Positions 20,635 through 32,122 of a stretch of 64,000 bases of DNA are shown here, piece after piece. A program made the translations under genes and the position numbers. Under the pieces are notes generated by a model. It did not search any database. It saw only the letters and a program-made list of their open reading frames with translations, and was not told where the DNA came from. Source of the DNA: Haliclystus octoradiatus (taxonomy: Eukaryota > Cnidaria > Staurozoa > Stauromedusae > Haliclystidae); the NCBI GenBank assembly GCA_916610825.1, contig OU744448.1, positions 15,003,936 through 15,067,935 of the forward strand, given 5' to 3'. Each line of letters opens with the position of its first letter. Positions within the stretch are counted from its first letter, which is position 1.

Positions 20635-21169
20635 CTTTTACTTCCATACTGGCCCGAATGGAGAAACCTTTTTTATGTCGCTCTGATTAGCACAAGCTTT
20701 TGAACGGCCACAATTCTGTTGGTCATGGAGTATGATGGATCGTGGATGGACTCTGTTTGTGAATATGTGCATTACAGTAAATATATTAAAGTTCGAATTG
20801 AAGTTATCAAGCTACTAACAATGATATAACTTATCATCTTAGTAAATAAATATAGGAGATATTTATAAGTAGAAATAATCATTTTTAGCTTATGATAAAA
20901 ACGATTGCAATAAATATACATATTAAAGTTCCATTTAAAGTTGTATGTATGTATATATGTATATAGAATCTGTAGCACATGGCTAACATGCAAATGAAAC
21001 AAAGGAGGATATTTTTTAAATGTATCCTCACTTACATGTGGCCTTCAAAATTCTAAAAATAAAACATTACTATCATAGGTACAGAGAAATATCAATAGGC
21101 AATGCATACAAAGAGTTAAAATATATCATATGGTAAATAGAAAATACATAATCAAGCAACTGAGATTCA
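20635..21169. other. Unassigned AT-rich DNA
   Basis: No gene is seen. A motif near 20830-20900 (AATAATCATTTTTAGCTTATGATA) is loosely repeated near 21950-21985, so an old repeat family is likely. Confidence 0.35.
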
Positions 21170-21330
21170 ACTAGAGTAACTACAATATTTAGATAAATTA
21201 ACTTTGTTACGTTTTGTTTGGAATATTTCCAAAGATTTGTAAGAAATCCCATCTCAGTCTTCAGAAATGCTATTCCATGGACTGATGACTCTGTTAGCGA
21301 AGGCATATTTGCAACAATCATATTTTCAGT
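21170..21330 (-). pseudogene. LINE ORF2 C-terminal scrap
   Basis: In one minus frame the sequence reads FANRVISPWNSISED, then a stop, then more of the same pattern. It matches the conserved C terminus of CR1/L2/jockey-type ORF2 (FSNRVV..WNSLP). It carries a TGA and ends soon after, so it is a decayed fragment. Confidence 0.5.
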
Positions 21331-24300
21331 TCATTTTTGAACGAAGTCTCAAATAGTATCCACGAATAGGATACTTAGCGGGATACTTAGACTGGGCAAA
21401 TTCGTCTTTTATTTCATTTTGTCAAAATTGACAGGCAAAACAAATCACATGAGTCACATCAAATTATTTCGCTAAATTGCAGCCTATATAATTTACAAGC
21501 AAGTTGTTAGAATAAGTGTAGTATAGGTAAATATAATTAGATATGATACGAATCCCGGGATACGAATATATCTGTATATGTATATATATGTCCACAGTCT
21601 AGTACATGCGTATAATATTGTACTTGATTACAATGTACTTAGAAACTAAAAAAAATAATTTACAGAAGGGTGAGATACTGATCGCATCAAGCTCTCTTTT
21701 GAAAGTATAAAAACTAATAGGATTTAATGACACGTCTGGAATAGAGTTCCACCAAGGGATGACTCTGGAGGAAAATTCATATTTTACTCAATCATTTTTT
21801 GGGGTTACACAGAGGTTTCAAGGAATGGGACCTCAATAAATATTTTGATTTTTCAATTCTAAAAAGTTTGCAAAATGGAACGTCAGTAACGCCATGTACA
21901 TTTTTATATAAGAGATAGAGATCTTAGTACATAGATGAGCGATGTTAGTAGGAATAACCATTTTCATCTTATGATACATATAAAACTGTATTGCAGGGAT
22001 AGCAGTAATGAAATTACATTCGGAATTAATTTTATAAAGTTACGAACAACATATGAACGTTGAACGGCATTGAACAGCAATCATGGAATAAACGAAATTT
22101 AGTGGATAGAAGAACAATTAATACGGAGAATCATTTGCCGCTGATAATTAGTGATAAACTATTCTTGGTTTTTCTAATGGCATAATTACTTCTTCTGTCT
22201 GATTACTGGTCCAAGGACACAAGTAAATTATATTTTGAAATAAATATTATTGTAAATTTGTTACTACTCTCTCTTCTACTATCTTGCCTGAACTAAGATT
22301 TAGGTGTGCTTATCTCAAATATAGACAATCGCATAGTGAAGTTAATGTTTCAAGGCAGGCCTACCTTTACAAAGACTTTTTCAGATAAGCAATCATTATT
22401 TGGTGTTTGATAAATTTCGGGGGGTCATGAGATGTCAATTGACTCATGTCCATTTGCTGATGTATTAATGCTTTCAAAATGAATAAAATAAGTTTTAAAA
22501 ATGAAAATTTTCAATTATTCCACTTATCATTGAAAAATTATACAGTACATGCGTATTTTGTTGATAATCGATATAAATTGGACTACACAAAATTTAAGTC
22601 TCATACAAACTATATTATGACAGTTGTTTTCTTTCGCTTTTAAAAGCACTGTGACTGTAAAGGGAGACTGCCAGAGACGGTGTCCGTCTCGGGCGATTGT
22701 TGACCCAATTTTATCATTTTGGCTAAATGGGAAGGACGGTTAAGGTGTGTAGATGGTGGTGTAGCATCGTTGACGATGACAAATGCTGAGTTTTAAAAGT
22801 TCCTGGATATTTTCGTCGTTGCTCATTTAAAAGTATACGTCGTTTCAAATTGATGTCGTGGTGGCTAATGATAATAACAATATCATCACCGCGACACGCA
22901 AATGACGAAACGACGACATCATCCATTCAGCGTCAACTTCTATATCAAATAACTATTGTTCCATGGTCTACTGGACATCCGCAGAAATTTAGTACACATA
23001 GTCCAACAAGATAAATACATAGTATATAGCGCTGCCAAATAAGTTCAAATAATTTCAACACCCCCAAATCTATTCAAGTTATATCCATGTTTCATTACCT
23101 TGGCACAATTCTATCGAATAGGCTCGTAGATATTAATACAAATTCAGGAGCTGTGGTCCCTGAAGGGAGTTCTGAACTATAGAGAAGTTTTTCTATTAAG
23201 ATTGTTTGAAATATTTTCATCCGATCGCTTTCATCATCGAAGTCAACAGTTGTCTTTACAGACTCTGTCACAGTTACTTCAAATATATTTCAGCATCGAA
23301 ATAGATCAACCAGTTCACGAAAACCTCGAGAAAATGCAATAAAGGATACTTATTTAGTGATCAAATGGAAAAGTTGAACGATTCCAGGTTAATCATTCGA
23401 CATCATTTTATTTTGTTCTATTTATTTAATTTTTTCAAAATAAAAATGTAAAGTCTGAAACAACTCAATACTCCTCTTTGTCTCTCAATATTAGTCAAGA
23501 GTCCATAAGAGATTGGCGTAGCCACGTAGCTCTAATAGCACAAATGCATTCGTTTACGTACTATCCTTGTATATAGCGACGAAGTCTATTTTATACTAAA
23601 TAAATATCTTTGTGCAGCCCAAGCCATGGGTTGGAGATGCTGATTCTTAAATAGGTCTAATGTAAAATCTGCAACGTAATGAAGACACATTAGCGATATC
23701 AAGTACTGTAAGAACATGGATAATGTGCGTAGCTAAACAGACAATGTCTTTGATGCTGTGGAAATGTTTGTAGCATTTATGGGGAACTTTTTGAGAAAAA
23801 ATTTTAGGGAACAAGGGATATTTGACATTTATTTTCGAGGAACAAGCGAACAAGCATCCCCCTGGGAGGGCCTCGAAACTGGAGAAAGCACATGCGACCG
23901 CATTCAACCATTCAATCGTGTAAACACCAATTTCAGATCACATGACCATGCACTCGATTTTTAGCCGAATTTGTCTATTCAATAGACCAAATCGGCTAAT
24001 TCTTCAATTGCCTGATCACGTGACCCAGATGCAGGACTCAGTTTGCGCTTTTCCGAGCAAACGTCCTTTCGCGCCTTGTTGTTGTGCGAGAAGGTCGTGC
24101 TCATTTGATCTCATAATACACATTTTAAACTACCTATCTAATTGAAATGTCCAATATTTAGTATTTGGAGGGATATTATTCGATGTTTGGAAAAGATTTT
24201 CTGTCGATTTTGGAGTGATGAAGCTTTATTTAAAGAGAAGCTGCACCAACTTTGATCGCTGTGGATGGCCGTAAAATTGGAACCGAAATGTTTATGGATT

Positions 24301-25455
24301 TTGAAACATAGCTTGAAAGCATTTGATAAACTAAAGTGAAAACAAAAAAAGCTAAGCTAAACTGGAGATGAATATGCAGTAAGAATTGAAAAGATTTTAA
24401 TATTGTTTTGTTACAGTGAAAAATTACGTATATGATATACATGGACTATGAAATTTGGAATGAAAAAATGTCATGATTTGCGATGTTTTGCAGCATTAAA
24501 TCAAACTAATCTTTGCTTATTTAAATAAAATACCAAGCATTTATGACTTAGAAAGTGTATTTATGGTATGTAGAAGTCTTTTATGTAAGCTACATATGTT
24601 AGCAGAAAAGTTATATTTTACGAAGAACTAAACAGCGAGTTTGATGGAAATTTCACGAAACTCTGATTTGATCAAGTCATAAAATGACTTGTGTTGCTCA
24701 TTTATATTACCTTTCCTATGAATATGACTGTTGTATGTTTATATTGTTCTTTTGAAAAGCTATGAATTTATTTGTTTCAATGTGTATGTTATAACTTAAT
24801 GTTGATAACTTGATGTCATTCAATGATATGTTATATGATGATGATGATATGTTATAAATTGATGTTGTTTAGTTTTTTCTATACGGCGCGGCACATCTCA
24901 ATGTTTGAAAACGCATGGAGTTCTGTGTTCTACGTCATCAGCTATGTTTACGATCAACTCTATAATTCTACTGTACATGCCATATTGATCGTAAAATAAT
25001 GAAATTTTTAATTAGTTCATTACATTAAATATGCTGGATACCATCATATAGTATTGTTTTTGAATTTAAATTGTAGCGAGACACAATAATTATATCAAGA
25101 GAAACTACTTCTTGATGGAATGATTGACGATGATGGAGTACCGATATATAAATTTCAAGATCCCAGGCGTTTTTATTGAGTCTTGAACTACTTGAATCCA
25201 TCTTGAAATTCCCACAAATCATTTAAATACTAAATTTAAGAGCAAATTTTGAAGAGGAATATGCGAGAAAAATAGTTGCGCTTAGACCATTGCGTTCTGT
25301 TGTTGAAAAACCCAAATACCGCATTCAGTTCACGTGACGCGTTAGACGATTTGGTCTATTTAATTTTGTTGAATTAGATAGACATGAATTTAACTTTATT
25401 AAATGTTGATCAACGATAAGAACAAGACATAGGCTATACTATAGGCAAGACTATC
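21331..25455. other. Long unassigned AT-rich region
   Basis: Only short open frames are present and none has recognisable motifs. A 35-bp imperfect hairpin lies at 23963-23997 (AGCCGAATTTGTCTATT paired with its near complement). GGGAACAAGGGA-type words occur near 23790-23860. I see no convincing exon. Confidence 0.4.
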
Positions 25456-26112
25456 CTATACTATACTATACTATACTATACTATACTATACTCTACTATA
25501 CTATACTATACTATACTATACTATACTATACTATACTATACTATACTATACTATACTATACTATACTATACTATACTATACTATACTATACTATACTATA
25601 CTATACTATACTATACTATACTATACTATACTATACTATACTATACTATACTATACTATACTATACTATACTATACTATACTATACTATACTATACTATA
25701 CTATACTATACTATACTATACTATACTATACTATACTATACTCTACTCTACTATACTATACTATACTATACTATACTATACTATACTATACTATACTATA
25801 CTATACTATACTATACTATACTATACTATACTATACTATACTATACTATACTATACTATACTATACTATACTATACTATACTATACTATACTATACTATA
25901 CTATACTATACTATACTATACTATACTATACTATGCTATGCTATACTATACTATACTATACTATACTATACTATACTATACTATACTATACTATACTATA
26001 CTATACTATACTATACTATACTATACTATACTATACTATACTATACTATACTATACTATACTATACTATACTATACTATACTATACTATACTATACTATA
26101 CTATACTATACT
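25456..26112. repeat. (CTATA)n pentanucleotide array
   Basis: About 131 units of CTATA run without a length change. The only variants are a few CTCTA units near 25490 and 25741-25750 and two CTATG units near 25931-25940. No CTATA-spaced frame is likely to be coding. Confidence 0.95.
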
Positions 26113-26524
26113 AAATATGTAATAGCATGAGAGGCTTTCAGAATTATGACAAATATGTTAGGAGCATTGATGTTTTGAAGAATGCACCGCCGACAATCAC
26201 GACTGGTGTTTATTGTGAAGAAGATGGAGATGACGTGAATGCCAATAAGCTAGTTCTTACTGTAGACAAGTAATATGTAAACAAGTGGCAAACATGTCAT
26301 CGACTTGAGATGGCTATCATATTTGCCAATGAAATGATGTTTTATTATCACCTCGTGATAAAGGAAAATTGCTGGGGTGTTTGAATCAATTTGAAGGTCA
26401 ATCCGATGATCATGATCTGTGTATGATGGAGGATACAGAAGAGCAAGTTGATGCTGTGTTTGATTCTCTCATCAAGAATGTAGACGTTGAAAAGGCAAAT
26501 GATATTCTTTCATTTTGTAATTGT
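26113..26524 (+). other. Unrecognised, frame-broken coding-like segment
   Basis: Plus-strand frames here read as acidic protein-like stretches: MRGFQNYDKYVRSIDVLKN near 26127, then LLGCLNQFEGQSDDHD and EEQVDAVFDSLIKNVDVEKA up to 26524. They are interrupted by stops and frame changes. They abut the LINE fragment on minus, and they may belong to the same relic as the polymerase at 27.2 kb or to something else. I do not recognise the family. Confidence 0.3.
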
Positions 26525-27175
26525 GTTTGATCTTTGTGGCTGTGATATACAGTTGTGTCATCAGCGTAATTGGAGAATTTGGCAATGTTGAATGAAGAGA
26601 TGAAAATCATTGGTGAATATATTGAATAGTAGTGGGTCTAATACACTCCCTTGAGGTACACTTCCTTTGACGTTTCTTCATGTGGATAATTTGTCCGTTA
26701 TCTTTACCCTCTGGCGTCTCTCGTTTAGATAACTTGATACCAATGACTTGGCGTTGTTTGTGAATCCATAAGCATCCAGTTTGGCTAAAAGAAGACCATG
26801 ATGAACGGTGTCAAAAGCTTTGCTAAGGTCAATAGCTACAGCTGATACATGCTTTTTGACGTCCAGAGCTTTTCTCCAGTCTTCTGTAACCTTCACTAGA
26901 GCGGTGGTACACGAATGGCCCTGTAAGTACCCAGATAGAGTTTCGGACCACGAATTGTTGTCCGTCATGTATGCTGACGTCTGAATGCTTAACACTCGCT
27001 CATACACTTTAGAAACTGCTGGTAGGAGTGTGATGGGTCGATAGTTACCTTTCTTCTGTGGGTTATCCCTCTTGAATATTGGTTTCATAATGCCATCTTT
27101 CCAATGAGTTGGGAATTTATTGTGATCTATGCTGTTGTTTATCAGCGAAGAAAGTCTCGTCCTTCGCTCCATCCT
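26525..27175 (-). pseudogene. LINE reverse transcriptase fragment (CR1/L2/jockey type)
   Basis: The minus strand encodes the middle of a non-LTR reverse transcriptase: NYRPITLLPAVSKVYERVL, motif A in DLSKAFDTVHHG, motif B near SVPQGSVLDPLLF and motif C as YADD. Frameshifts lie at about 26690 and 26610. Both ends are truncated, with no endonuclease upstream and no C terminus. It lies directly against the start of the polymerase relic on the opposite strand, so it probably inserted into or beside it. Confidence 0.75.
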
Positions 27176-27178
27176 ACC

Positions 27179-29710
27179 TCAAAAATGTCAACCCCTTCAT
27201 TTACCGTGGTGAAAATGCCCTTGAACATTTCATAGACATAGTCCTCGCGGAAGGTTCCAAAATTCGGTAATTTCTAAAGGATGTTAAGCCTCTGGATATG
27301 ACGCGTGACCAATTGCGCAGCTTCAAGGTCACTCAAATCTACCACATTTGCGGAAAAGGCAACTTCGATACTACCTATGACAAGAGAAAATCAATGAGAA
27401 TATGGAACAAGGTGAGAGACCATTGCCATTTAACGGGTGATTACCGTGGAGCTGCCCATTCAGGATGCAACCTCAATTATCGAATTGACCCTAAACGCAT
27501 TCGAATTCCCTGTGTGTTACATAACCTTAGAAATTATGATGCCCATCACATTCTTGCCGCTGTGAAGAAGTGCCACACAAAGACTCGAATCACATGCATT
27601 CCCATGAGCTGGAGAAGTATGTCACATTCACCATTGGAGATGTCACTTTCCTTCATTCCCTACAATTTATGAGCTCTAGTCTGGTTTGTCTAGTTGACAA
27701 CCTTGACGATGAACAATTCAAAGTAACACACACCCAGCACACCCACTGAATGCGAGGAAGTGTTGAAGCTGTGTAGGAGGAAAGGTGTTTACATGTACGA
27801 GTACACGGATGGGTGGGAGAAGTATGATGAGATACAAATTCCGCCACGTGAAGAGTTTTATAGCTCATTGACCGAGGAATCTGTTTCCATCCATGACTCT
27901 GAGCATGCTCAACATGTATTCGATAAAATGGCAATGCAAAATCTGGGCGACTATCATGATTTTTATCTCACCACGGGCATCCTTTTCTTGGAGGACGTTT
28001 TTGAAACATTTCGAGAAACGTGCCTTTAATACTTCGTGCGTGACTCTCCGCAGTTTTGTACTCTTCCAGGATTTACATGGCACGTTGCCTTAAAAATGAT
28101 AGGGATTACACTCGATTTGCTGGAAGATGTAGACACGTATCAGTTCATTGAACAGGGAATTCGAGGCGGTGTGGCTTCCATCAACCACAGACTCTCTAAA
28201 GCTAACTCGCCTCTCCTTGATTACTACCGACCGTCCCTCCTAAAAAAACATTTAATGTATAATTGGGATGCCAAGTGAGTAGATGGACAATAATTACTCT
28301 TATTGATCGCAGCTGAACTTGTATGTGTCATTGAATCATGCTTTTTGTTTGTTTGTTTGTTTATTAGTAAGATGTATGGGTGGGCCATGTGCCAGCCTTT
28401 GCCAACTGCAGATTTGAAGTGGATGGACACATCAGAGTTCTCCTCTCTTACCTCTATCTTCTACTCAATTGTTGATGATGATGATGATGCACAACGTGGA
28501 TATGTGCTCGAGTGCGACTTTGCATATCCTGAAACTTGTCGGGATGCACACCAAGATTATCCTCTTGCTCAAGAGCGGTTCTCCGTCGGATGGGATATGA
28601 TTTCTCCCAAATCGAAAGTCCCTGTTTACACACCAACATCCTACCAATCGGAACACTCCCATCATCCGACGCATTCCATTTTTCACGCAATGATGATGAT
28701 GATGATGATGATGATAATGATGATGATTCTAATCGCTATCAAAGAAACTCCAAGTTTTAATTAGCCCTAAAGCTAATACCAAATCTACAAGATAAAACAA
28801 ATTATAGTGTACATTATTGGAATTTAAGTTTCTACTTGAAACAGGGTATGGTTATCAAATGAATTCATCGCATCCTCTCCTTCACTCAATCCCGATGGTT
28901 AAAAGATTACATTGACTTCAACACTAACAAAAGGTCGAAAGCTAAAAATGAATTTGAAAAGGATCTGTTCAAGAAAATCAACAACAGTTTATGGTAAAAC
29001 TTTGGGGTGTCTGCGAAATCGCAGAAACTTCGATCTCGTAAAAACTTCGAAAAAATTGAAACGAATTGTTGCCATGCCCACATTCAAGTCATCCAATGTG
29101 TTCCACAAGCGCTCGTGTGCTGTAGAGCGCCTACAAACAGAACTCTTTCTAAATCGTCCCATCTATCTGGGATTTTTTATTCTAGATCTTTCAAAACTCC
29201 TCATGTATGAGCTTCACTATAATTATGTAAAAGCAAAATATCCTGGCAAACAGATCCAAATTATTATTCACAGACACGGACAGTTTAGCCTTACAGTATC
29301 CAAACAGAAGACGTATACGAAGGCCCACGACAACCATCAATTCGATTTCAGAAATTACCCAACCGACCATCCCTGCTAGTCATCTCTCCATAAAAAGGAA
29401 GTAGGATACTTCAAGGATGAGTTGAAAGGAATACCGATGAGCTCCTTTGTTGGGCTTCGTGCTAAGATGTACGCCTTTCAATTCGATGGAAAAGATGTGA
29501 AAAAAGAGCACTGTGAAGAAATGTATCAACTTTGAGGACTATAAAAGAGCATTGAATGAGGGCATTCAAGTGACACGTCAGATGAGTAATATAAGATCAA
29601 GCTATCATCAAATATCAGCTCTTTCCACAAAGAAAACACTGGGTAGGTTTGATGATAAGCAATACATTGTGCATGATGGAAATTCCACGTATCCTTTATG
29701 GCCATTATAG
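27179..29710 (+). pseudogene. Polinton/Maverick-type protein-primed DNA polymerase B, broken
   Basis: Successive plus-strand frames follow the order of Polinton-type family B polymerases. There is an N-terminal block (VNPFIYRGENALEHF), a Cys/His segment (RDHCHLTGDYRGAAH, CNLNYRI), an exonuclease-palm linker (VLHNLRNYDAH) and a second block (YLTTGILFLEDVFETFRETC). Then come GIRGGVASINHR, motif A split by an intron, a fingers region (KAKNEFEKDLFKKINNS) and motif C (FTDTDSL near 29.27 kb). A C-terminal RFDDKQYIVHDG block ends at 29710. There are at least four frameshifts and an in-frame TGA near 28.86 kb. An (ATG)n run at about 28690-28726 disrupts the palm region. The N terminus is missing, and no capsid, ATPase or integrase gene of a Polinton is nearby. 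It is a relic of a self-synthesising transposon or a related virus-like element. Confidence 0.8.
28275..28367 (+). other. Putative GT-AG intron inside the polymerase relic
   Basis: This 93-bp stretch begins GTGAGTAG and ends TTTGTTTATTAG after a T-rich tract. It contains stops in the polymerase frame, and its removal keeps the frame exactly. It interrupts motif A of the polymerase between conserved residues. The features are those of a short spliceosomal intron. Confidence 0.65.
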
Positions 29711-30806
29711 AATTGGGAAACAATAAATATATCAATGCCTATAGAATGAGATGAAAAAGTGTAAATAATAAGGTCATTGAGTAAAGAAGTGATATATGAT
29801 TGATGGTATACATAAAAATATATATCAACAAAAACCGCTATAATAACAATGTGCGTCTAATTCATGTACAATTATTGAATCGATTTTTCTCATATTCAGC
29901 AATAGTATTAGATACATAATAATATCAATATACAAATATATATAAATTAAATATATCTATTATTAATGTTTACCGAATGATCGCTTAGGCGTGAAACTTG
30001 AAGTAACAAAAATGAATGTTTGATTTTTTGTGTTTTTCCAACTAATTTAATTATATATAGCTCTGCATTTACAAATGTCATTGATCACTATGAAAACAGT
30101 ACAGGCAACATAAGTACTATTATAAATATATACTTATATATTATAATATATATATATGAAAGAGTAAAAAAAATCATCATTGACCATGTTTGAGAAAAAA
30201 TAAATAATGGTCTACATCCTTGTTCTATTCTTTCTTCTCTAAATTTCACAGTCAATCTTTTCACATATGAACCTATTTAAACTATATTAATAATCACTTG
30301 AAAAAAACTTGTATCATGATTGGTGGATTTGTACCACCTGTTTAGCAGTTATGTCAAGATAACCCACGAAATTCCATGGCAAACCCTAAAAGCGTGCAGG
30401 TATATGTCTATACCCGCACGTGTGTGGTTATAGACCTATACCTGCATGGTTTTAGCCAAACAGCTAGAACTCATGATTTGAAAATGGCTACTAGGTGCGA
30501 CAGATTGAATATTTTTTCACAAAATCAACTTAAATGTACACTCTGTAATTGAAAATTCAATTGAGAAATTAAAAAAAGTACCAAACTTGGGATTTGCTAT
30601 TTCAGATGTAACTTTTACTATATATTTCTAATATTGCAAACATATTGAATTCTTCGCGTTATATTTTTAAATGATATTCGTAACAATTTCATTCAAATTC
30701 CATTTAATGACCCATTAAATTAGCCAAAATAAATCATTGTTGTAGTGAAATTGATGAGAGATAATTGATGTTCCAGACAAAGGTTATGTTACATGATTAT
30801 TAAAAT
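29711..30806. other. AT-rich intergenic with TA-rich repeats
   Basis: No gene is seen. (TA)n-like patches flank a hammerhead-like repeat at 29974-30006. A short imperfect inverted repeat around TATACCCGCACG/TATACCTGCATG lies near 30400-30450. Confidence 0.4.
29974..30006 (+). ncRNA. Hammerhead-ribozyme-like motif, degenerate copy
   Basis: The core reads CGAATGA (instead of CTGATGA), then TCGCTTAGGCGT with a 3-bp CGC/GCG stem, then GAAAC, then CTTGAAGTA. The last part can form a short third stem (ACT/AGT) before A. It aligns with the copies at 31309 and 55035. Two core bases are altered, so it is probably inactive. Confidence 0.3.
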
Positions 30807-30980
30807 GATTACATCACTCTTTGTTCGTGGGCCATCGAAATTTAGACGCACTCGTTCTCTAACAACAAATTCGAAATCCATATCGTAAACTCGGCGACCT
30901 CGTTTACGATATGGATTTTTTGTTGTTAGTGAACTCGTGTATCTAAATTGCGATAACCCGCTGACAAGAGTGATGTAATC
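30807..30980. repeat. 174-bp near-perfect palindrome (foldback)
   Basis: The two halves, beginning GATTACATCACTC and ending GAGTGATGTAATC, are imperfect reverse complements centred at about 30893. The inner arms (AATCCATATCGTAAAC / GTTTACGATATGGATT) are perfect. There is almost no loop, so the DNA could form a long hairpin. The body of a MITE or a foldback element is likely. Confidence 0.85.
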
Positions 30981-30986
30981 CCTTAT

Positions 30987-31258
30987 TAACGATTCAGTTT
31001 CTATTGTTCTATTTATCAAATTATTACAATGGTTACTATTGTTAATTACGGGATCTATTACTGTTATGCTTCCGTAAGTTATCATGTTTTTGCAATCTTT
31101 TATTCATTAGTGTTTAATTTAGAAGAAATTATAATAATAAAAAATAATATTGTAATTCTCGGCCAGGCAGAGGTAGCATAATAATAACAGATCCCGTAAT
31201 TAACAATAGTAACCATTGTAATAATTTGATAAATAGAATAATAGAAACTGCATCGTTA
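30987..31258. mobile_element. MITE-like element with about 75-bp terminal inverted repeats
   Basis: The left arm (30987-31066, starting TAACGATTCAG) and the right arm (31183-31258, ending CTGCATCGTTA) are near-perfect reverse complements around an AT-rich loop of about 116 bp. No ORF is present. It starts only 6 bp after the palindrome at 30807-30980. The target duplication is not clear, perhaps TA or TTA. Confidence 0.75.
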
Positions 31259-31308
31259 GTATGGTTTAAATAGGTTAATGTGTGTATGTTTTTCATTATG
31301 TATTCTGT

Positions 31309-31341
31309 CTGATGATCGTTGAATAACGTGAAACTTCATGT
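31309..31341 (+). ncRNA. Hammerhead-ribozyme-like motif
   Basis: The sequence CTGATGA is followed by TCGTTGAATAACGT, which can form a 4-bp CGTT/AACG stem with a GAAT loop, then GAAAC, then CTTCATGTA. This is the order of a type I hammerhead: core, stem II, GAAA, a very short stem III and then UH. Short stem III hammerheads are known from Penelope-like elements and retrozymes. A U-U pair at the base of stem II is atypical. Downstream sequence (AATAAAAATGG...CTTCTTGACTCTATTATTA) is shared with the copy at 55035. Confidence 0.4.
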
Positions 31342-31345
31342 AACA

Positions 31346-32122
31346 ATAAAAATGGTGTGTTCTTCTTGACTCTATTATTATTATTATTATATATCTATAT
31401 ATATGATTTAGAGATTTTGAAAACAAGGTTGATGATATGCAAAATATTCCGATATCCAATTTATATAGGGGGCTTGGGCGTGGTTCTTGTTTCCATGAAC
31501 TATTTTGATATGTGCACTGATCCGTCTATGATCTCCTATTTCAGAATCCCTCAGAATCCGTCATCCTATTGATCCGCCTGATCAATGACCTCAACGAGCT
31601 CATTGCTCAACGAGCTCATTCATATTGTCTGACGAATCAGTGCACACGAACAATCAACAGCAGGTACGCAAACCATTCAGTTTTGGTCCAGAATGCCTAA
31701 AAAGATATTACTGTAATTTTAGACTGTAGACTGATAATCTCTTCGAACTGTGAATATTTTTTCGTTTTAGTCGAACGCCAACATCATTTTGAAATTTCTT
31801 GCAAGTTCATTTGTTTTTATGCCCCGCGATATAGTTTGTTGATTTCAAAACAAATTGTTTTATCAGTGTTCTGACAAATTATATATTAAAATAGCTTTTT
31901 AAAAGTGAAATGTTTGTATCTCGATTTTAAGAAAAGTAGTAAACGGCATTTGGTTCTAGTCCAGTCATATTATAAAAAAGTTCAACATAACCTAGAAATA
32001 ATTGCAACACAAAATATAATTTCATATTCCATATCTCCCTACTATTGAGTGATCACTTGAGAAAATCCTCTGTCTTTGAAAGGTTGTAAGACCTTGATTT
32101 TAACAATTGAAATCATGACTTT
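31346..32122. other. Unassigned AT-rich DNA
   Basis: A (TTA)n and TA-rich patch follows the ribozyme-like motif. A direct repeat (CAACGAGCTCATT twice) lies at about 31591-31619. I see no gene before the conserved-family pseudogene that starts near 32.12 kb. Confidence 0.4.

Noticed and set aside
22660..22930. Minus frame rich in Asp/His near a CGACG-rich patch as a gene
   Set aside because: It is short, has low-complexity composition and shows no splice or motif support.
19860..23870. GGGAACAAGGGA words at 19.9 and 23.8 kb as ends of one large transposon
   Set aside because: They are in the same orientation, short and embedded in otherwise unrelated sequence. No target duplication or internal gene links them.
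25456..26130. A CRISPR-like regular repeat or a Tyr-rich protein in the CTATA array
   Set aside because: The pentamers are contiguous without spacers, and the organism is a eukaryote. The frame is a repeat artefact.
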